Positions 1 through 15,100 of a stretch of DNA of 64,000 nucleotides are shown here, piece by piece (within the stretch, counting starts at the first letter, position 1; each line of letters starts with the position of its first letter). Origin of the DNA: Colius striatus. Taxonomy: Eukaryota > Chordata > Aves > Coliiformes > Coliidae. Location: NCBI RefSeq assembly GCF_028858725.1, contig NC_084773.1, positions 10,034,350-10,098,349 on the forward strand. Reading direction: 5' to 3'. A model generated the notes under the pieces. The model was not told where the DNA came from. It saw only the letters and a list, made by a program, of their open reading frames with translations, and ran no database searches. Both the position numbers and the translations under genes were made by a program.

Positions 1-172
1 GGAGGGGATGATAAACTGAAGAAGATGTGTCTATGCTACCTTCCCTGACTTCTGTGAAGACATCCACTTTACTGTAAAGAGAGAGGTCTGTTTGCCTGGT
101 GTTCATGGGCATAGCTAGAAAGTTGCTTTTCCATAGCACTATCCCTGGAAAGACTTTTACTCTATTTTGCAG

Positions 173-3100
173 GTGGGGGTTCCAACCCATTCCAGCACCT
201 GGAGAAGAGTGCGGTCTTGCAAGAAGTAAGTCCTCAGATGACCTCCCTTGTGTGCCCCTTTCCCGATAGAATCTCTCCCTCTTGAGTAGGTCACTGGAGA
301 ACTTCAGCATGGAAGTGGGGGTCTGTTTCAGTCCTGATAGCTCTGAAAGAAATGGGCAACCCTCTGTTACTTTGTTGGAGAGAGGAGAGAAAGAGTGTGA
401 ACTTGTCTCTAATGAATTAAAGACCATGAACTATACATAGTAATAAAGTTATCTGGGAAAGCTCACCCTAAAACAGCAAGATTGGAAACTATGAACTCTG
501 CCTTCCTATTGAACAGCAGGCAACCTTCTCAGTTCCCAGAGCCTGTTGTTTTAGCATGATCTCTGACATGTGAGTGATGTTGGCTCCCCTTAGCCTCACA
601 GAGCTTGTGTTCGTCTCTCAGAAGAGCAATGTTTTAGCTAGCACAGAATCCAGACTTGTGTGGGTGAAAGTATGATGTGAATTTGGTCTTTAAATCTTAA
701 ATGTACCTTAATTTACCATCCTAGGCTGTAGAACTAGCTGTTTAAAAGGGGGAAAGCTGATCTAAAGTAATTAAGAATCCTGCCATACCTCACTCACAAG
801 GTGGTGTTTGTATTGATGGCCGAGACCAGACAGGGCAGTCTTTGTGAGGGGGTGCTGGTGTCAGCATCCTTGTCTGTGCTTCGTTTCCAGGCACGGGTGT
901 TTAATGAGACTCCCATAAACCCACGAAAATGTGCTCATATCCTCACCAAGATTCTGTATCTCATAAACCAGGTAAGGGAGAGAAAATTCACACTTGTACA
1001 GAAACACCTACAGCAGGCCCAAAGCTGGCTGTGATAACTGGGATTTCCTTCCATCTTTCCAAACATCATCCAGGGGGAGCACCTGGGTGTCACGGAAGCT
1101 ACCGAGTCCTTCTTTGCTATGACCAGGCTGTTTCAGTCCAGTGATGTAAGTCTGCTTGTTGTTTCCTGCTGTATTTATCTGGTGAGACAAGATGTGAACA
1201 GTGCCCTTTTTCAGCCTCATGATGTGCAGTTTTATACAACCATCTTTTTTTGTCCTGCCTGGAGCTTCCTGATCTGAGTGGGAAGAGTATGATGAAAATT
1301 TAGAAACAGAGATCATTTTCCTAGCCCTTCCCAGACCTTATAGCTACTTGACCAAAGCATTCTGTGTTCTTAAGAGAGAGATTCCTCCCTCTGAACTGCA
1401 GTTTAACTCTTGAGACTGTGCTAGGCACAGATCAAGCCTATAATCAGCTAGGATACATTATGCTTTGTGCCCAGGATTAAAAAATCCTGAATCCTGACGA
1501 GAGTCAACAACTATGTGTCCTAGAGGAGGCCAGGAATTAGTACCTACCCACAGCAGAAGTGCTGTCACTAGCTGTCCCCCAAACCACAAAGCATTAAAAT
1601 CATGAGGCCAGTGTAGAAATCCCCACAGTCAGGAATATACATTGCTTGCTTTCTTGCTTTAGAAGCAACAGGATGCATTCAGCTGATGATTTCAAGCTTT
1701 TCTCCATGTTCACATGAATGACAAGTGGAAGATGAACCTGTAGATCCAGCTAAATCTAGTGTCTCTGCAGCTTCACCCTAAGATTGAGGGATTTAGAAGA
1801 CAAAGAGGAGCTTTATTAATCAATATGAGGCTTGTGCATTTTTTACACTCAGGCACTGGGGCTGTCTGAAAGTATCAGGTTCTTGATCTTCACAATACAG
1901 TCATGGAAGCAGGGAAAACTGAGATCCCTTCCTAGCTGGGATCCTCTCTGATGTTGTCTGTCTTCCCTTTTTCCTTGTCAGCCAATTATCCGCAGGATGT
2001 GTTACCTGACTATCAAAGAGATGTCTTCAATTGCAGAAGATGTAATCATTGTTACTAGCAGGTCAGACACTTCACTTTTCTTACTGTTACATTCACGTGT
2101 CCTCCAGTAATGCCTGTCCAACCTCTTGTAAGTAACTGTAGTCAAGCAGGGTGAAGATAGGAGATGCTCTTAGTGAGGATTTTTTTTCTTCCTTTAAAGA
2201 GGCCCTTAAAATACAGGCCCTGAACTCCTAGTGATGTATGTGAAATGTGCTATGCCCCCAATCCCATGCCCATGGGTAATTGTATTGTCTCTCTTTGTTA
2301 CATGAGACAGCAGTATTGCTGGTTTTTCCCCTTTTGCAAAAGGCTGTTTCATTAATTCCTACTTTCTTATCTGAATGCTTTAAAGCTTTTTGAAGATTTC
2401 TGGCATAAATCCCAAGGCTTTCAACAGGTAGACAAGGACTTACAGCTCTTGTAGCAGCACATGATGTGACTTCATGGGGGAGAAAAATTTCCACTGAGTC
2501 ATTCCTGAATTGATGATCCCACTGAAAGGCCAGTGTGGTGTGAGGGGTCAGGAGCTGGAGGGTGTAGGGGTCTTCTGGGGGCTGCAGGGTGTACCCTGCT
2601 GCAGGTAGAAGCCAGTTCCAAGTGCTGCACCAAGAGCAGATGAACTCCTGTCCCCTCATTGATAGTCTCACACTGACCCTGGGGAAAGGGGAGGAATGAG
2701 CATTCAGTAAGGAAGGCAACTGCCCTGGGGGTATTTGAGTGTGTGCTCCAGCCTTCTTGGTGCTCGGGAGCCTCTGCAGCCTGCTGATATTTGGAACCCG
2801 AGTACTGATCTTTTCCTGCTGCCTCCCCACCCCGGTGAGACTGAGAGCTGCAGTTGCCTGCTTGGCACGCAGCTGTGGTGCTGGCTGCTCTGCCTGTGCT
2901 GTGCTGCCAGCTCAGGAGTGCTGTACTGAGAGCTTCTTGTTTCCAACCAGCTTAACCAAAGACATGACCGGGAAGGATGACAATTACCGAGGCCCTGCTG
3001 TGAGAGCGCTCTGTCAAATCACTGATGTAAGTTCTACCTCCCATGGGACAGCCCTAGACCCTTCATCTTTCCCTGCTTCACCCCATCCTACTTTGCACTC

Positions 3101-6100
3101 TGCTTTTCATGCTCTTGCATCTCCCCTGTCACATTCCTAATGCCTTTTCCATGTCAGCTGCTGTTTCCCTCTCCCTGCAGAGCACCATGCTGCAGGCCAT
3201 CGAGCGCTACATGAAGCAGGCGATTGTTGACAAAATGCCAAGTGTGTCCAGCTCTGCTCTCGTGTCCTCCTTGGTATGTACTCCCTGCAGTGGGGACAGT
3301 CAAGCTGGGAAGCAGTCATCTGCGGTGGGTGGGAGTTTCAGGGTTTCATTGTTTCTGTACCTCTCTTTATGAACTGAGGGACTGAATTTGTGGCAAGTCA
3401 TCGACCTCTTGAGGCTGCAGCCATCATGGCCAGATTTCTGCGTGTTTATCTTGTGCTCTTCTATAAGTTGCTGCTGCCAGCACCCTCGTGGGGAGAGCTC
3501 ATTGCCTCTTACAATGAGCTGTGATTCCCAAAGCTTCCATCCTTCTCTGATGGGTTATCTGTGGTTTCATCTCCCCCCAGCACCTGCTGAAGACCAGTTA
3601 TGATGTGGTAAAACGTTGGGTGAACGAGGCTCAGGAGGCAGCTTCCAGTGACAACATCATGGTGCAGGTAGGAAGCTCACTACCAACACAGGGCATAGCA
3701 AGCAGCAGCTGGGAGTGAAGAAAGCTGCTAGAGGTCAGCCAGGCCCCTCTGGGCAACCGAGGGGTTAAAAGCAGAAAGAGCAGGGTGTGGGGTTATGACA
3801 GCCTCTTTCCCTGTGCAGTATCACGCCCTGGGCTTGCTGTACCATGTGCGGAAGAACGACCGGCTGGCAGTCAACAAGATGCTCAGCAAATTCACGCGCC
3901 ACGGCCTCAAGTCACCATTTGCCTACTGCATGATGATTCGAATAGCCAGCAAGCTGCTGCAGGAGGAGGCTGGCAGGTGAGGGGTCTCTTTCACTCAGCT
4001 GGAAGCATTTCCTCAGGTTCTGCTTCCTTCTCCTCTTGCAGGCTCACTTGCCATCTCACGAGGGCAATTATTTCTCTCTTGGAAGAGCAGCAGCAGCTTC
4101 TGCCCTCTTATTGTTGGTAAAGGCAGCAGATGAAATACAAGATGCTCTCATGGTTGTAATGAGATGGTTTCTCTGAGTTTTATCTGTGTGCTTGCTTTCT
4201 CTGAACATAGCTGCTCTTCACTGAGATATTGTACTTCATTTTCTCCATCTTCTGTAGTTATTTAGCTACCATATATGCAGTGTGGCTTCCCGGTGAGTAA
4301 GACTGGTGTGTACAGTCAGCTGTGTGTGAGGGGTGTGTGAGATTCACTTTAGCATGTAAGGCAGAGGATGTCTTCTCAGCAGGCAGCCTGACTTCTAGCC
4401 CAAGCATACTGGAAGTGCAATGTAAGGATCACTGCAAGATCTCATGACAGTGCATTTATGGCTGCTTTTATCTTTCCATCAGCTGTGGGACTTGCCCATT
4501 TCCGCTGCCAGATTCTTAATTTCTGTTAGCACCTTTGTTTTAATTCATTCTTGTGGGGGTTTTTTGTCCCTTAGCCGTGATAGCCCCCTGTTTGATTTCA
4601 TTGAGAGCTGCCTCAGAAACAAACATGAGATGGTGGTGTATGAGGCTGCATCTGCCATTGTTAACCTGCCCACCTGCACCGCCAAGGAGCTGGCTCCAGC
4701 TGTCTCAGGTAAATGTGGCACCCACGGCAGTGGGGGAGGAGATGGTGGGCATTTAGGGCTAACATCTGCTGATTACTCCAAGAAATAAGGACTTGGTGTA
4801 GTTTCTGACTTGTAGTGTTCCCCTACCATTTGCTGCTTTGTGCTTCTGCTGAGAGTCTGTGGTGTGTGTGAGTAGCTTTGCTCCTGGGAAGGTATTTGCG
4901 TGTCATGTTCAAGTGTGGGCTCTTTTTTTTAAACCTGTGAAACAGAGATGGATTCTGATGCATCTCCCTGCTTTAGACTGAGTGTAACTGTGCAAGAGCC
5001 TAAGGTGTTGAGGGGTTCCTGCCTTCCCAGCTCAGTCCATTCCAAAGGTTCACCTGAGCCGGGCCTATTGGCAGGCACAGAGGCTGTGTGCCATCTCTGT
5101 ATAGGAAGGGTTCCCTTCATGAACCAGCCCTGGGAAAGGAACAAGGTTTGCATAGAAATGGGGAATTGACTTACTAGAAAAGATGACAAGGTGGTGAAAT
5201 TGTCTTTTAAGAGGAGCAAAGGATAGCATTGCTGTGGAACAAGAGAGTGCTGGGTAAGAGCTACTGGTCAGTGGGATTGTGTGGCAAAGGGGAGAGAGGA
5301 AGCTTCTTAAACATGCTTCTAGTTCTATTGTGCTTGCAGCTGTCCCTTCATTGTTTTAGGTATGAAGTGCTTCCCCATAGTAGATTGCCTAAACGTCTGC
5401 CTTTGTTTGGTTTCCCCCTCTTGCAGTTTTGCAGCTGTTCTGCAGCTCCCCGAAGGCAGCCCTGAGATATGCAGCCGTCAGGACCCTCAACAAGGTAGGA
5501 GCCCCTCTTTAGGGGCCTGTAACAGCTTCTCATGTGCAGGGAGGTGCAGACTTCAGAAGAGGAGGGAGGCCAGGTTCTGTGATGATTTCGCATGAATAAC
5601 TCCACATGAATTGTGTGAATTGCTACAGCCTTACCTTTCATTGCTTTGTGAGTGAAAGAAAACCTCAGAGAATGCTTTACAGAAGGAGGAAAAAAAAAGC
5701 CGTCATTTTCACAGGTCTCTAGAAGTGTCAATGGTCTTGTGTGTTACTGATGTCCCTTCTGAGCTTCCCATGGTGAAGGAGCTGCTTGTAAAGCAAGGAT
5801 CAAACTTTGATACTGCTTCTTGTCTGCTCCATGGCATTCCTTGCTCCAGCTTTTCCCTCCACCTTGTCAACTCCAAACAAGAGACTGGCAGTGTCTGGTA
5901 ACTGCTGTGCTTCCACCCACAAATGTGTTCTTCACAGCTAGACTCACTGAATTCCTGTTGGGAGTTTATAGCTTGCTTTTCATAACATCTTGAAGAGAAT
6001 GAGTGTGTTAAAAATAGTAAAAGATTGTTTATTACTACTGCTTCTGTTCCAGCAAGAGATGCAGTTCTTCAGGATTAAAGAGCTTGTTACTTTAACCTCA

Positions 6101-9100
6101 GCTTAGTTGTTTGTCTGAGATGACCCTCATGTACAGTCTGTAGTGTTTGTACAGGAAGGAGTGAGAGCTTATAGAGACTTGGTGGGTTTTTCCAGCTGTG
6201 CTTCATGCATCTATTGAGTGATTTCCACTCTTCTCTGCTTTTAGGTGGCCATGAAGCACCCATCTGCTGTGACTGCCTGTAATCTAGACCTGGAAAACCT
6301 CGTGACAGACTCCAACCGCAGCATAGCCACCCTGGCCATCACCACGCTGCTGAAAACCGGCAGTGAGAGCAGCATCGACCGGCTCATGAAGCAGATCTCC
6401 TCTTTCATGTCAGAAATCTCAGATGAGTTCAAAGTAAGGCGCTGGGAGGAGGAGGTGACATGTATGTTCCTGAAGAAACTCCTGTGTCTTTGTCCATGTT
6501 TATGTGTGCATTCTGCTACCTGACTGGAGCCACTCAGAGGAGCTGGGCTGCAGGGAAGAGATTGGCCTAAACCATGCCTTGGTTGTGCAGCACACAGCTC
6601 CAAAGTCACATGCTGTCTTCTGGGGACAAGTCCTTTGAGAATTATATCCCTTTTTTCTTCTTTCCAGTGGGTGTGGACTTTTGTTAGGGGTTAGCCAGTG
6701 CATAAAGATAAGTCTCCTCCAATTCCTAGGAGTGTACCTCTAGGAACTACATTTACTGGGTAAATAAAAGCAAAACCAAGGTTTCCAGACTAGAGACCAG
6801 CACAAAATTGACACAAACCAATTATTTTTTTCCTGCTTGGTGAGACAGAATCCTTTGTAACTTGCCTCTTTTTCCTCTAGGTCGTTGTGGTGCAGGCCAT
6901 CAACGCGCTGTGCCAGAAGTACCCTCGCAAACACGCCGTCCTCATGAACTTCCTCTTCACTATGCTTCGGGAAGAGGTCAGTTTGCAGGACAGCTGCTTT
7001 GTGTTCCTTGTTTGTGTGGATGAACTCTGAGAGTCAAGCTTTTACAGATCATGCTGTGCGGCAAGAGCCTCTCTCTGAAAGGCTTACAGGCGAGCTGGCA
7101 GCGATGGCCAGCTGTGCACAATAGTTATACACATACTGCCAGGCATATTTTTGATGTGGCTTTCATTCTTTGATTTTTCTGGGGGTTTATTAGCTCTCAA
7201 AGCAAATGCAGGCAACAGCAGATCTATTGGCAGCCCGTGTGTATTTCACATTTGAACCAGCTTTCTTTTATCCTTGGACAGCAAATTCCAAGAAGTTTTG
7301 TATTGTACACAAAGATTCGATAACAACCTATTTATTGATGACACGGGACCACTTTTGTTTCGTACTCTGTGCTGTGGCAGTGCAGGGATCACGAGTACCT
7401 CTAACCATTCTCTGCATTCAGTCAGACATAAATTGCAGAAAGACAGCTTTACAGAGGTTTACTGAGGCCGTTTCTGAATGAGCTAACATGCCTGCAACAC
7501 AGCTGGCACCACGGCTGCCTCTGACATCACTTTCTGCCAATTATAGCCTCTCATTTGAGAACAAGCCAGAGCATCTCGTTTTGCTCCTGTGAAAAACAGA
7601 CCATTCTCCATTCCCAGGTTTTCTGTGGGTGGATGGTATGGTTTTCAATGTGGTTTTGTAGTTCCAACCATTCTGGTTGAAAGCTTTTTTTAAATTTTAT
7701 TTGTAATCCAAAGTAGCTTTAGAAACATTCCCCAAATGCCCAGCACTGTGCATGTAATTGGCAGAGGACAATGTTCAGTTTAATCCCCTGGTGTGATATG
7801 AGGACACTAGTAAATAATGTCTGAAGATAACCAAGCATGAACGGAGTGCCAGGTTATGGGCTGTGCCTGGGGAGGTATTGATTGCCTGTCTTCCCACACT
7901 AATGGGGCTATTTGCTGGGTCCTGCTGTGGCAGATATAATCCTTAATATATTTCTGTTGTGATTCATCCTCAGATGTCTGGTGCTCAAGGGGAGAGGGTT
8001 GGGCTTTTTCTCCTCCCATATGGCTGTTTTTATGCGCTAATTCTAGCAGCAGAGGATTTTGAAAGAGATCTAAACCCTTCTTTTATTCTCTGTAGCGCTT
8101 GCTTTGTTTTTTTTCACTGCAGCCATTCTGAAGGGAGCTGGCAAAAGAGCTTGAATGTTAGCTGGCCCTCTGGGTATAAAGAGGGTCAAAAGTGGGGGCA
8201 GCATTACTGCCCCTCTCCTTTCAAAGGCAGATTAAAAGCGCTGAGTATGAGTGACACTTTTGAAGGAAGTTCTTTCCTGTGTGACTATGGAGTCTCTGAA
8301 CCACTTTGAGCTTTCCAGCTGAGGGGTTCCCTTTTTGCTCCTTAGGGTGGCTTTGAGTACAAGCGAGCCATCGTGGACTGCATCATCAGCATCATTGAGG
8401 AGAACTCCGAGAGCAAAGAGACAGGGCTGTCTCACCTCTGTGAATTCATCGAGGACTGCGAGTTCACTGTGCTGGCCACTCGTATCCTCCACCTCTTAGG
8501 GCAGGAAGGGCCCAAAACCAACAACCCCTCCAAATATATTCGATTCATCTACAACAGAGTTGTCCTGGAGCATGAAGAAGTCCGGGCAGGTAAGAGACAG
8601 ATGGAAAGCTGTCTGCCCTATGACAGATCTTCAGGGAAATACACTGAATGAACACCTCTGCTTCAGGGGATTGTGATTTGCTCTAGTCCTGAGCAGATCT
8701 TTTTACACAGCAAAGATCCTGCAGTAGTATTGATGGAAGAGGTGGCCTACAGCTGAGAAAAGGGGAGGAAAGTGCAGTGGCTCTGAAACTAGAGAGAGGT
8801 TTGTGGGCACTTTGCAGTAAAGCCTCTGCCTCTTTCTAGTCACACTAGTGCTTTATATTCCTGCCAACATCTCTGATATGGCATTTGAACAAGGCTAGAA
8901 AGCAGAGGAAACTTCAGCTGATATCTTTGCTATCTAAATCTGTTTTCATGACTTGTGCTGCAGGTGCTGTAAGTGCCCTGGCCAAGTTTGGAGCTCAGAA
9001 TGAGGAGATGTTACCCAGTATCTTGGTGTTACTCAAAAGGTGAGTTGTACCTCAGAGTTTCTCAACATTCTGGGTGAAAAACCCTGATTGCTTTAGAACT

Positions 9101-12100
9101 TGTTAGCATCCCTATACGTGTCTAGTCTCTCCTAGCTGTGGGTGGGACAAGTTGCAGTGAGTACCTGGGATCCTGTGATGAGATCTCCACTGCACTCAGC
9201 ACCACAAAGTGGCCAGAAGCCAAGCGTGGCAGATGATTGATTTTTCTAACACAATTACCAGTAGATTGGTGATTGTCTCCTATGGAATGTTCTTTCTGGC
9301 CCTGTAAGGTTGTTTAGTCACCTGGACTCACTTCTGTGGACTCTGCTGCCTTGCACTGAAGAAAGTTTTCTGCTTTTCTCCCAGGTGTGTGATGGATGAC
9401 GACAACGAAGTGAGAGACAGAGCCACCTTCTACCTGAATGTTCTGGAGCAGAAGCAGAAAGCCCTCAATGCTGGCTACATCTTGAATGGTAATGCAGGCA
9501 ACCCTCAAAAGAAGACTGCATCTCTTTCCTGGTGTAACAGGTGACAAAGAGATGGCACTGTCTGTGATCTGAGTGACCTGTCCCTCTGTGTCCAGGTTTG
9601 ACAGTCTCCATCCCTGGCCTGGAGAGGGCTCTGCATCAGTACACCCTGGAGCCCTCCGAGAAACCCTTTGACCTGAAATCTGTTCCTTTGGCAACAGCTC
9701 CTGTCATTGAACAAAGAGCAGGTGAGCAACAGTCCCCAGAACCCTAGTCTAAACTGCTAGTAATGCCCTTGCAGCTCCAGCCCTCAGGCAACAGACTGCA
9801 CTGGGCTTGCTGGGAATTGCTGAGCTCCATCCTGTTTCAGTTTTGTGGGATTACATCTTCGGTAAAGACTAAGGCCAGCAAATTTGGTTGCTCCCACATT
9901 AGTGTTTTGGTTTAGTCCAGCTACTAATAATATGAGTCATTGATAATCCTTACTTGAGCTGCTGCAGTTCCAGAGGTGTTTAGAAAGCTCAATATGGGTG
10001 TGTTGTCCATAGCAAGATGAGAAAGGATCTCTCTCTTCCTTTCCCTAGTCAAATCCTTCTCCAGACATTGCTCTGCATTCTGATTTAGTTACTTCTTACT
10101 CTTCACCTTCAAGTCATTTAGGGTTTTGTTTGTGTTTTTGTTTTCTTCTTCTTTTGCAGAAAATGCTCCTGTTGCTGTGGCCAAACAGCCAGAGAAGGTG
10201 GCAGCAACACGGCAAGAGATATTCCAAGGTAAGCTGCTCCAAGGCCTCCCCTATGCCTGGGTGTGAGAACAATCAGCCACCTCTTGCTGAGCCTGCCTTA
10301 GCCCTTCTGGCTTTTTCCCATCTCTTTTCAGAGAGTGATGTGGGCTCCCAACTTTAAGTCCAACTGTTCACTCCTGGGGGATGGAGGTGCCTGCAGTCCT
10401 GTTCTTGCTATCTTGTAATAGATGTGGGCAAAGGATGACTGCCTTTTATTTTAAAAGTCCCTAGTGAATGTTTGTGGATGCCTGATGGACGGTTTCTTGC
10501 AGCTTCTGGCAGCTGAAACGAGGACTTTGAAATGTCAAGCACCTTCCTGTGGGTTGAGAATGAAATGGTTTGTATGTCCTCTGTTTCAGAGCAACTGGGG
10601 GCGATCCCAGAGTTTCGTGGTCTGGGCCCTCTCTTCAAATCTTCCCCAGAGCCTGTGGCCCTGACAGAGCTGGAGACGGAGTATGTGGTTCGTTGCACCA
10701 AGCACACATTTGTCCACCACATGGTGTTCCAGGTGGGTAGCTCTGGCATGTGGTGCTGCAAGAGGATTGCAAAATAAGCTCCTGACTGGTTAAAAGCCCC
10801 TCTGAGAAAAAATAACTCGGGGATATCTGTGTCCAAAGCCTGTCACTGCAATGAGGATTCCTTAATTTCTCATCCAGGGCAGCAGAGCTCCAGAAGAAAT
10901 TAATTAGGCTGTGTATGTGTGCCTGTGTTACAGGCACGGTCACAGTAAATCCAGTGAGCACTAGATGGGACCATTCTCACAAAGCACTTGGCAAGGCAGA
11001 GCTGACTTCTTTCCTCAGGGTCCCTAAGCATGTGGTTTGGGCATATATTACTGTGCAATTACTATATTGAAGATACTATATCTTCTGTAGTGAAGATTAC
11101 TATATCTGAGAGGCTGAAAGAAAGAGATGTGATGGGAGAGAGCTCTTCATCCCCTGTGTTTTGTTTTAGCCTGTGTAGTACAGGTGTTTTTTTCTGTACA
11201 CCTTGGTCTTGGCTGTGCTGTCCTACTGCTCCATGGGAGCTGTTAGGATTGATGGGGCAGCATCTTTGCCTGGGCCTTGGTGGGGGGTTCAAGGCATAGC
11301 AAGTCCTACTCCAGCTTTTGAGCAGCAGTGTTTTGTCCTTGGCCAGCTCCTTCCTGCAAAGCTCAGAACTGCTTACACAGTCCTCATAGGGGTTGATCGC
11401 TGTTGCTGTTAACCTCATACACTTGCATCTGGACAAGTGACTTGTCATTACAGCTGGAATGAAATCTAAGCATTGAGATTACACTTGATGAAACCATCAA
11501 GCTTGCTGAAACTTGCTCAAGCTGTCCCTAGTGCTGAGGATCACTGTGTCCCTGTAGCATAAAGTGAGGAGATGTAGGCAACAGAGTACTCACATTTCCA
11601 TGCAGCAAAGGGTTCATCTGGTGTCCTGATTTTGCCTGACATAGAGTTTATTTTCTTCCTTGTAGCTGGTACAGGGCTATGCTTGGGATTTGTGTTGGTA
11701 ACACAGGTCAGTGCTGAGCAGTGCTTTGCACAGCATCAGGGCCGCTTCTGCTCCTCACTCTGCCCTGCCAGTGAGCGGGCTGGGAGGATGGCACAAGGAG
11801 CTGGGAAGGAGCATTGCCAGGGCAGCTGACCCAAACTAGTTCAAGGGCTAGTTTCCAATCCATAGGACATCTCCCCCCAGTTTATCTACTGGGTATTCTG
11901 GTGGGGAGGGCGGGTTGCTGCTTGGGCACCAGTCCATGGGTGGGGAGCAACTGCATTGGGCATCACTTGGGATTGTTTTTCTTGATTGGTTTTTTTTTAT
12001 TATTATATTCCTTTTCATTACAGTTATTAATATCTGTTTTCTTAGTATTATATTTAGTTCATCTCAGTTAGTAAACTGTTCTTAGCCCACAAGTTGTACT

Positions 12101-15100
12101 GGTTTTGCTCTGCTTCTCCTCCCCACCCCCTGGGAGAGGGGCAGTGAGTGAGTGGCTGCATGGGGCTGAGTTCCCGTTTGGGGTTAAACTATGACACCTG
12201 GGAATTGCCATCCAGGGAGAAAGGACAGAGTGTATTTAGAGGAAAAAGTTCCATACTAACTGGTGAACTGAAGAGGCAGAAACTGACAGATTCCTGTCCT
12301 CACTGAATTGTGTTCCTGCCAGTTGCTCTGTGACTAAACTGGAACGTGTGAACTTTGTGAGTAGCCAGCTGATGGCAGGACGGCTGTTGAAACACCAAGA
12401 GGAGTGCTCTACCAGTAGACACCACACTCCCACTCTGCCTAAAGGGAGTCTGCTGTTAGATCTACTGCAAGCAGCTTCAAGTTGTTGCTGCTTTCCCCTT
12501 TCCTCTTTAGTTTGACTGCACGAACACCCTGAATGATCAGATCCTGGAGAATGTCACGGTGCAGATGGAGCCAACAGAGGGGTATGAGGTCATTGGCTAT
12601 GTACCTGCCAAAACCCTGGTGTACAACCAGCCAGGCACCTGCTACACGCTGGTGGCACTGTCTGAAGAGGATCCAACAGCAGGTAAACAGTTTGTCCTCT
12701 GTTTTCCTGATGTCCCCCAAATGCAGTGTACCGTATTGCTCGCCCCCACACATTCTACCTTGCATCCTAGCCACGTATTTATAGCCTGTGTGTGGGTGCA
12801 GCCCTGAGCAATGCTGAGCATGACTTCACTTTGCTGTTTGGGAGCTGTCAGGCCTCCCTTTTCCTCTTCTGGTTGTCAAGTCAGGCCATGAGAGGCAGCA
12901 GACGAGCATTCAGCTCTCTGCTGAGTTACCTCCCATACACACTGGCATGTCCTTTAGCCTGCTCTATGCATGTGGGGAGGCTGATATTTGTAAAGTACTG
13001 TGAGTGCCCAGGTGGTCTGAGTTTCAAAGGGCTAATTCAGACAAATGGCCAGAATTTCAAGGATGCCTGTTTGAACTGAACATCCCCTCATTTGTGACTG
13101 TCCAGAACATGAATCAGTCCTTACCTCTGCTTTGGTTTCCCCTGGTTAGTGCTGTGGGACTGCTCAGCTCTGTGGTGCTGCTACTCACACAGCAGTGCCT
13201 ATCTTCTCAGAGGAGTCACCATGTCATCTCCCAGCCCAGCAGGTGCTAATCAGCTGCCCTGTTGTGGTACAAGGGGGTTTCTTTCAGAGGTGCAGGAACC
13301 ATCCCTAAATGAGGAGCTTGCCTCTTCACAAGATGCTGGTGGGACATGTTTAGTTAATACTCCCAACACAGCTTGAGGTTCCTCAGGAATAACACTTACC
13401 AGAGGATTAGTCTTGTACAACCACCGTGAGCCTGTTTGCTAGCCTTAATATTCCAGATAAATACTTTGTCCTTGAGAGACTAAAACTGTCAGAGCCCTCT
13501 CTAGGTGGCTGGCTAAGCCTGTGCTGCTGCTGACAGTGGTGGGGAGAACCAGGCTTCCCTGAGTCTCCTGGCACTGCTGTGCCACCGGGGAGTGGGGGGC
13601 TGGTGGTAACAGCAGCTCTGCTTTGCCCCTGCCCGCAGTGGCCTGCACCTTCAGCTGCATGATGAAGTTCACCGTCAAGGACTGTGACCCCAACACGGGT
13701 GAGACGGATGACGAGGGTTACGAGGATGAGTATGTGGTAAGGAGCTGGCTGTGCACCTGCTTGTGGAAACTGCCCTCACTTTGAGGGGGGGATGTGTTCT
13801 GTACTCGAATCTGTACAAGCAATGACATCTTGTGGGCAGAAGAAAAGGGGGTTCTTGCTCTATAGTGTCTGTCCCCAGATGCAGATGTGGGCTTGCACAG
13901 TTTGCTTTGTCTCATCTGAGTATCTTCCTGTTGCTCTCTAAGCAGACACCTGACTCTGCAAGATGTTTTGGGAGGCTTTGGTATGTCCTCCAGGTTTGGC
14001 TGGCTGTGCCCTGCAGGCTCCAGCAATGGCACAGTCAGGTTTGTTGGAGACAGAGGGCTGTTGGACATCTTTTGTTCTCCAGGAGTTGCAGTTAACTGCC
14101 ATGGGGCTTGTCTGATCAGGGAGCTGGCTGTCCTTGTTCTTGCTCTGGGGTACATGGTGCTTTTCCCTCCCCAGGACTGAGAATGATGAAAGCACTAATG
14201 CTGCAGAAGTACCTCTCTTCCAGCCCTTGCCATTTCCACAGGCTATTTTACCACAAAGGAGGAAGCTGAACTTGTGCTGAACTTATGCTTGGTCAGAAAC
14301 TGAGACTGGCTCACAGAGGGTGGTGCTTACCCTCTGGAGAGGAAGGGATGTTGTGACAACCTCAGCTTGCCCTGTTAGCTCCAAAGACTGTTTTCTGTTC
14401 AGCACCAGTCACTGCTTTGAATCCAATTAGAGGCCCTGCTGTGCAGTGAGGACACAGCTTCCTCCCAGGAGTGGGGAGGGGTTTTCCCAGTGGCATGTGC
14501 AAGGTTAACCCTTCTCTCTGCTTCCCGCCAGTCACAGGGCGTTTGAGCCATATTTAAACAAACTCTTCGATGTGAATCAACTAGAATCAACTGCTGCAGT
14601 GATTGCTGGTGTTGGAGGGACAAGCCTGCACAGACATAGTCACAAGAGCAGTTCCCTAGCCCAGCACACAGCTGGGTGATAGCAAGTGCCTGACAGTGTC
14701 CGACTACTTCATCAGCCTACAAAGCAATAAGGCAGAAAGGCAAAATCCAAGTTTATGTGCATTCCAGCAAAGCAAATGCTGCATCTGTGTGAACACAAGC
14801 AGCTGTTTCTCAGCTTTGGGGGTTTTCCTGGTGTTTTGGGTGTTTCTCTAGTGCTTTGATCTCTGTCAGGCCCAGGGCTGTGCTCAGAAGGGCACCCTGC
14901 TCAGTGAGCCCTGGCAGTGGCATGACTGGTGCCCTTGCCAGGCTGAGCAGCTGCGCAGCCAAGTGGTGTTTGTCCAGGCAAAGCAGAAGGGGCAGGGCTT
15001 GCTCTAGCATGTCCACCAGTGGGAGGGAGGGCTGTCTCCTACATTCACCTGACCTTAGGGAATCCAGTCTAGAGTTCACAACCACGTTTCACTTGAACCT

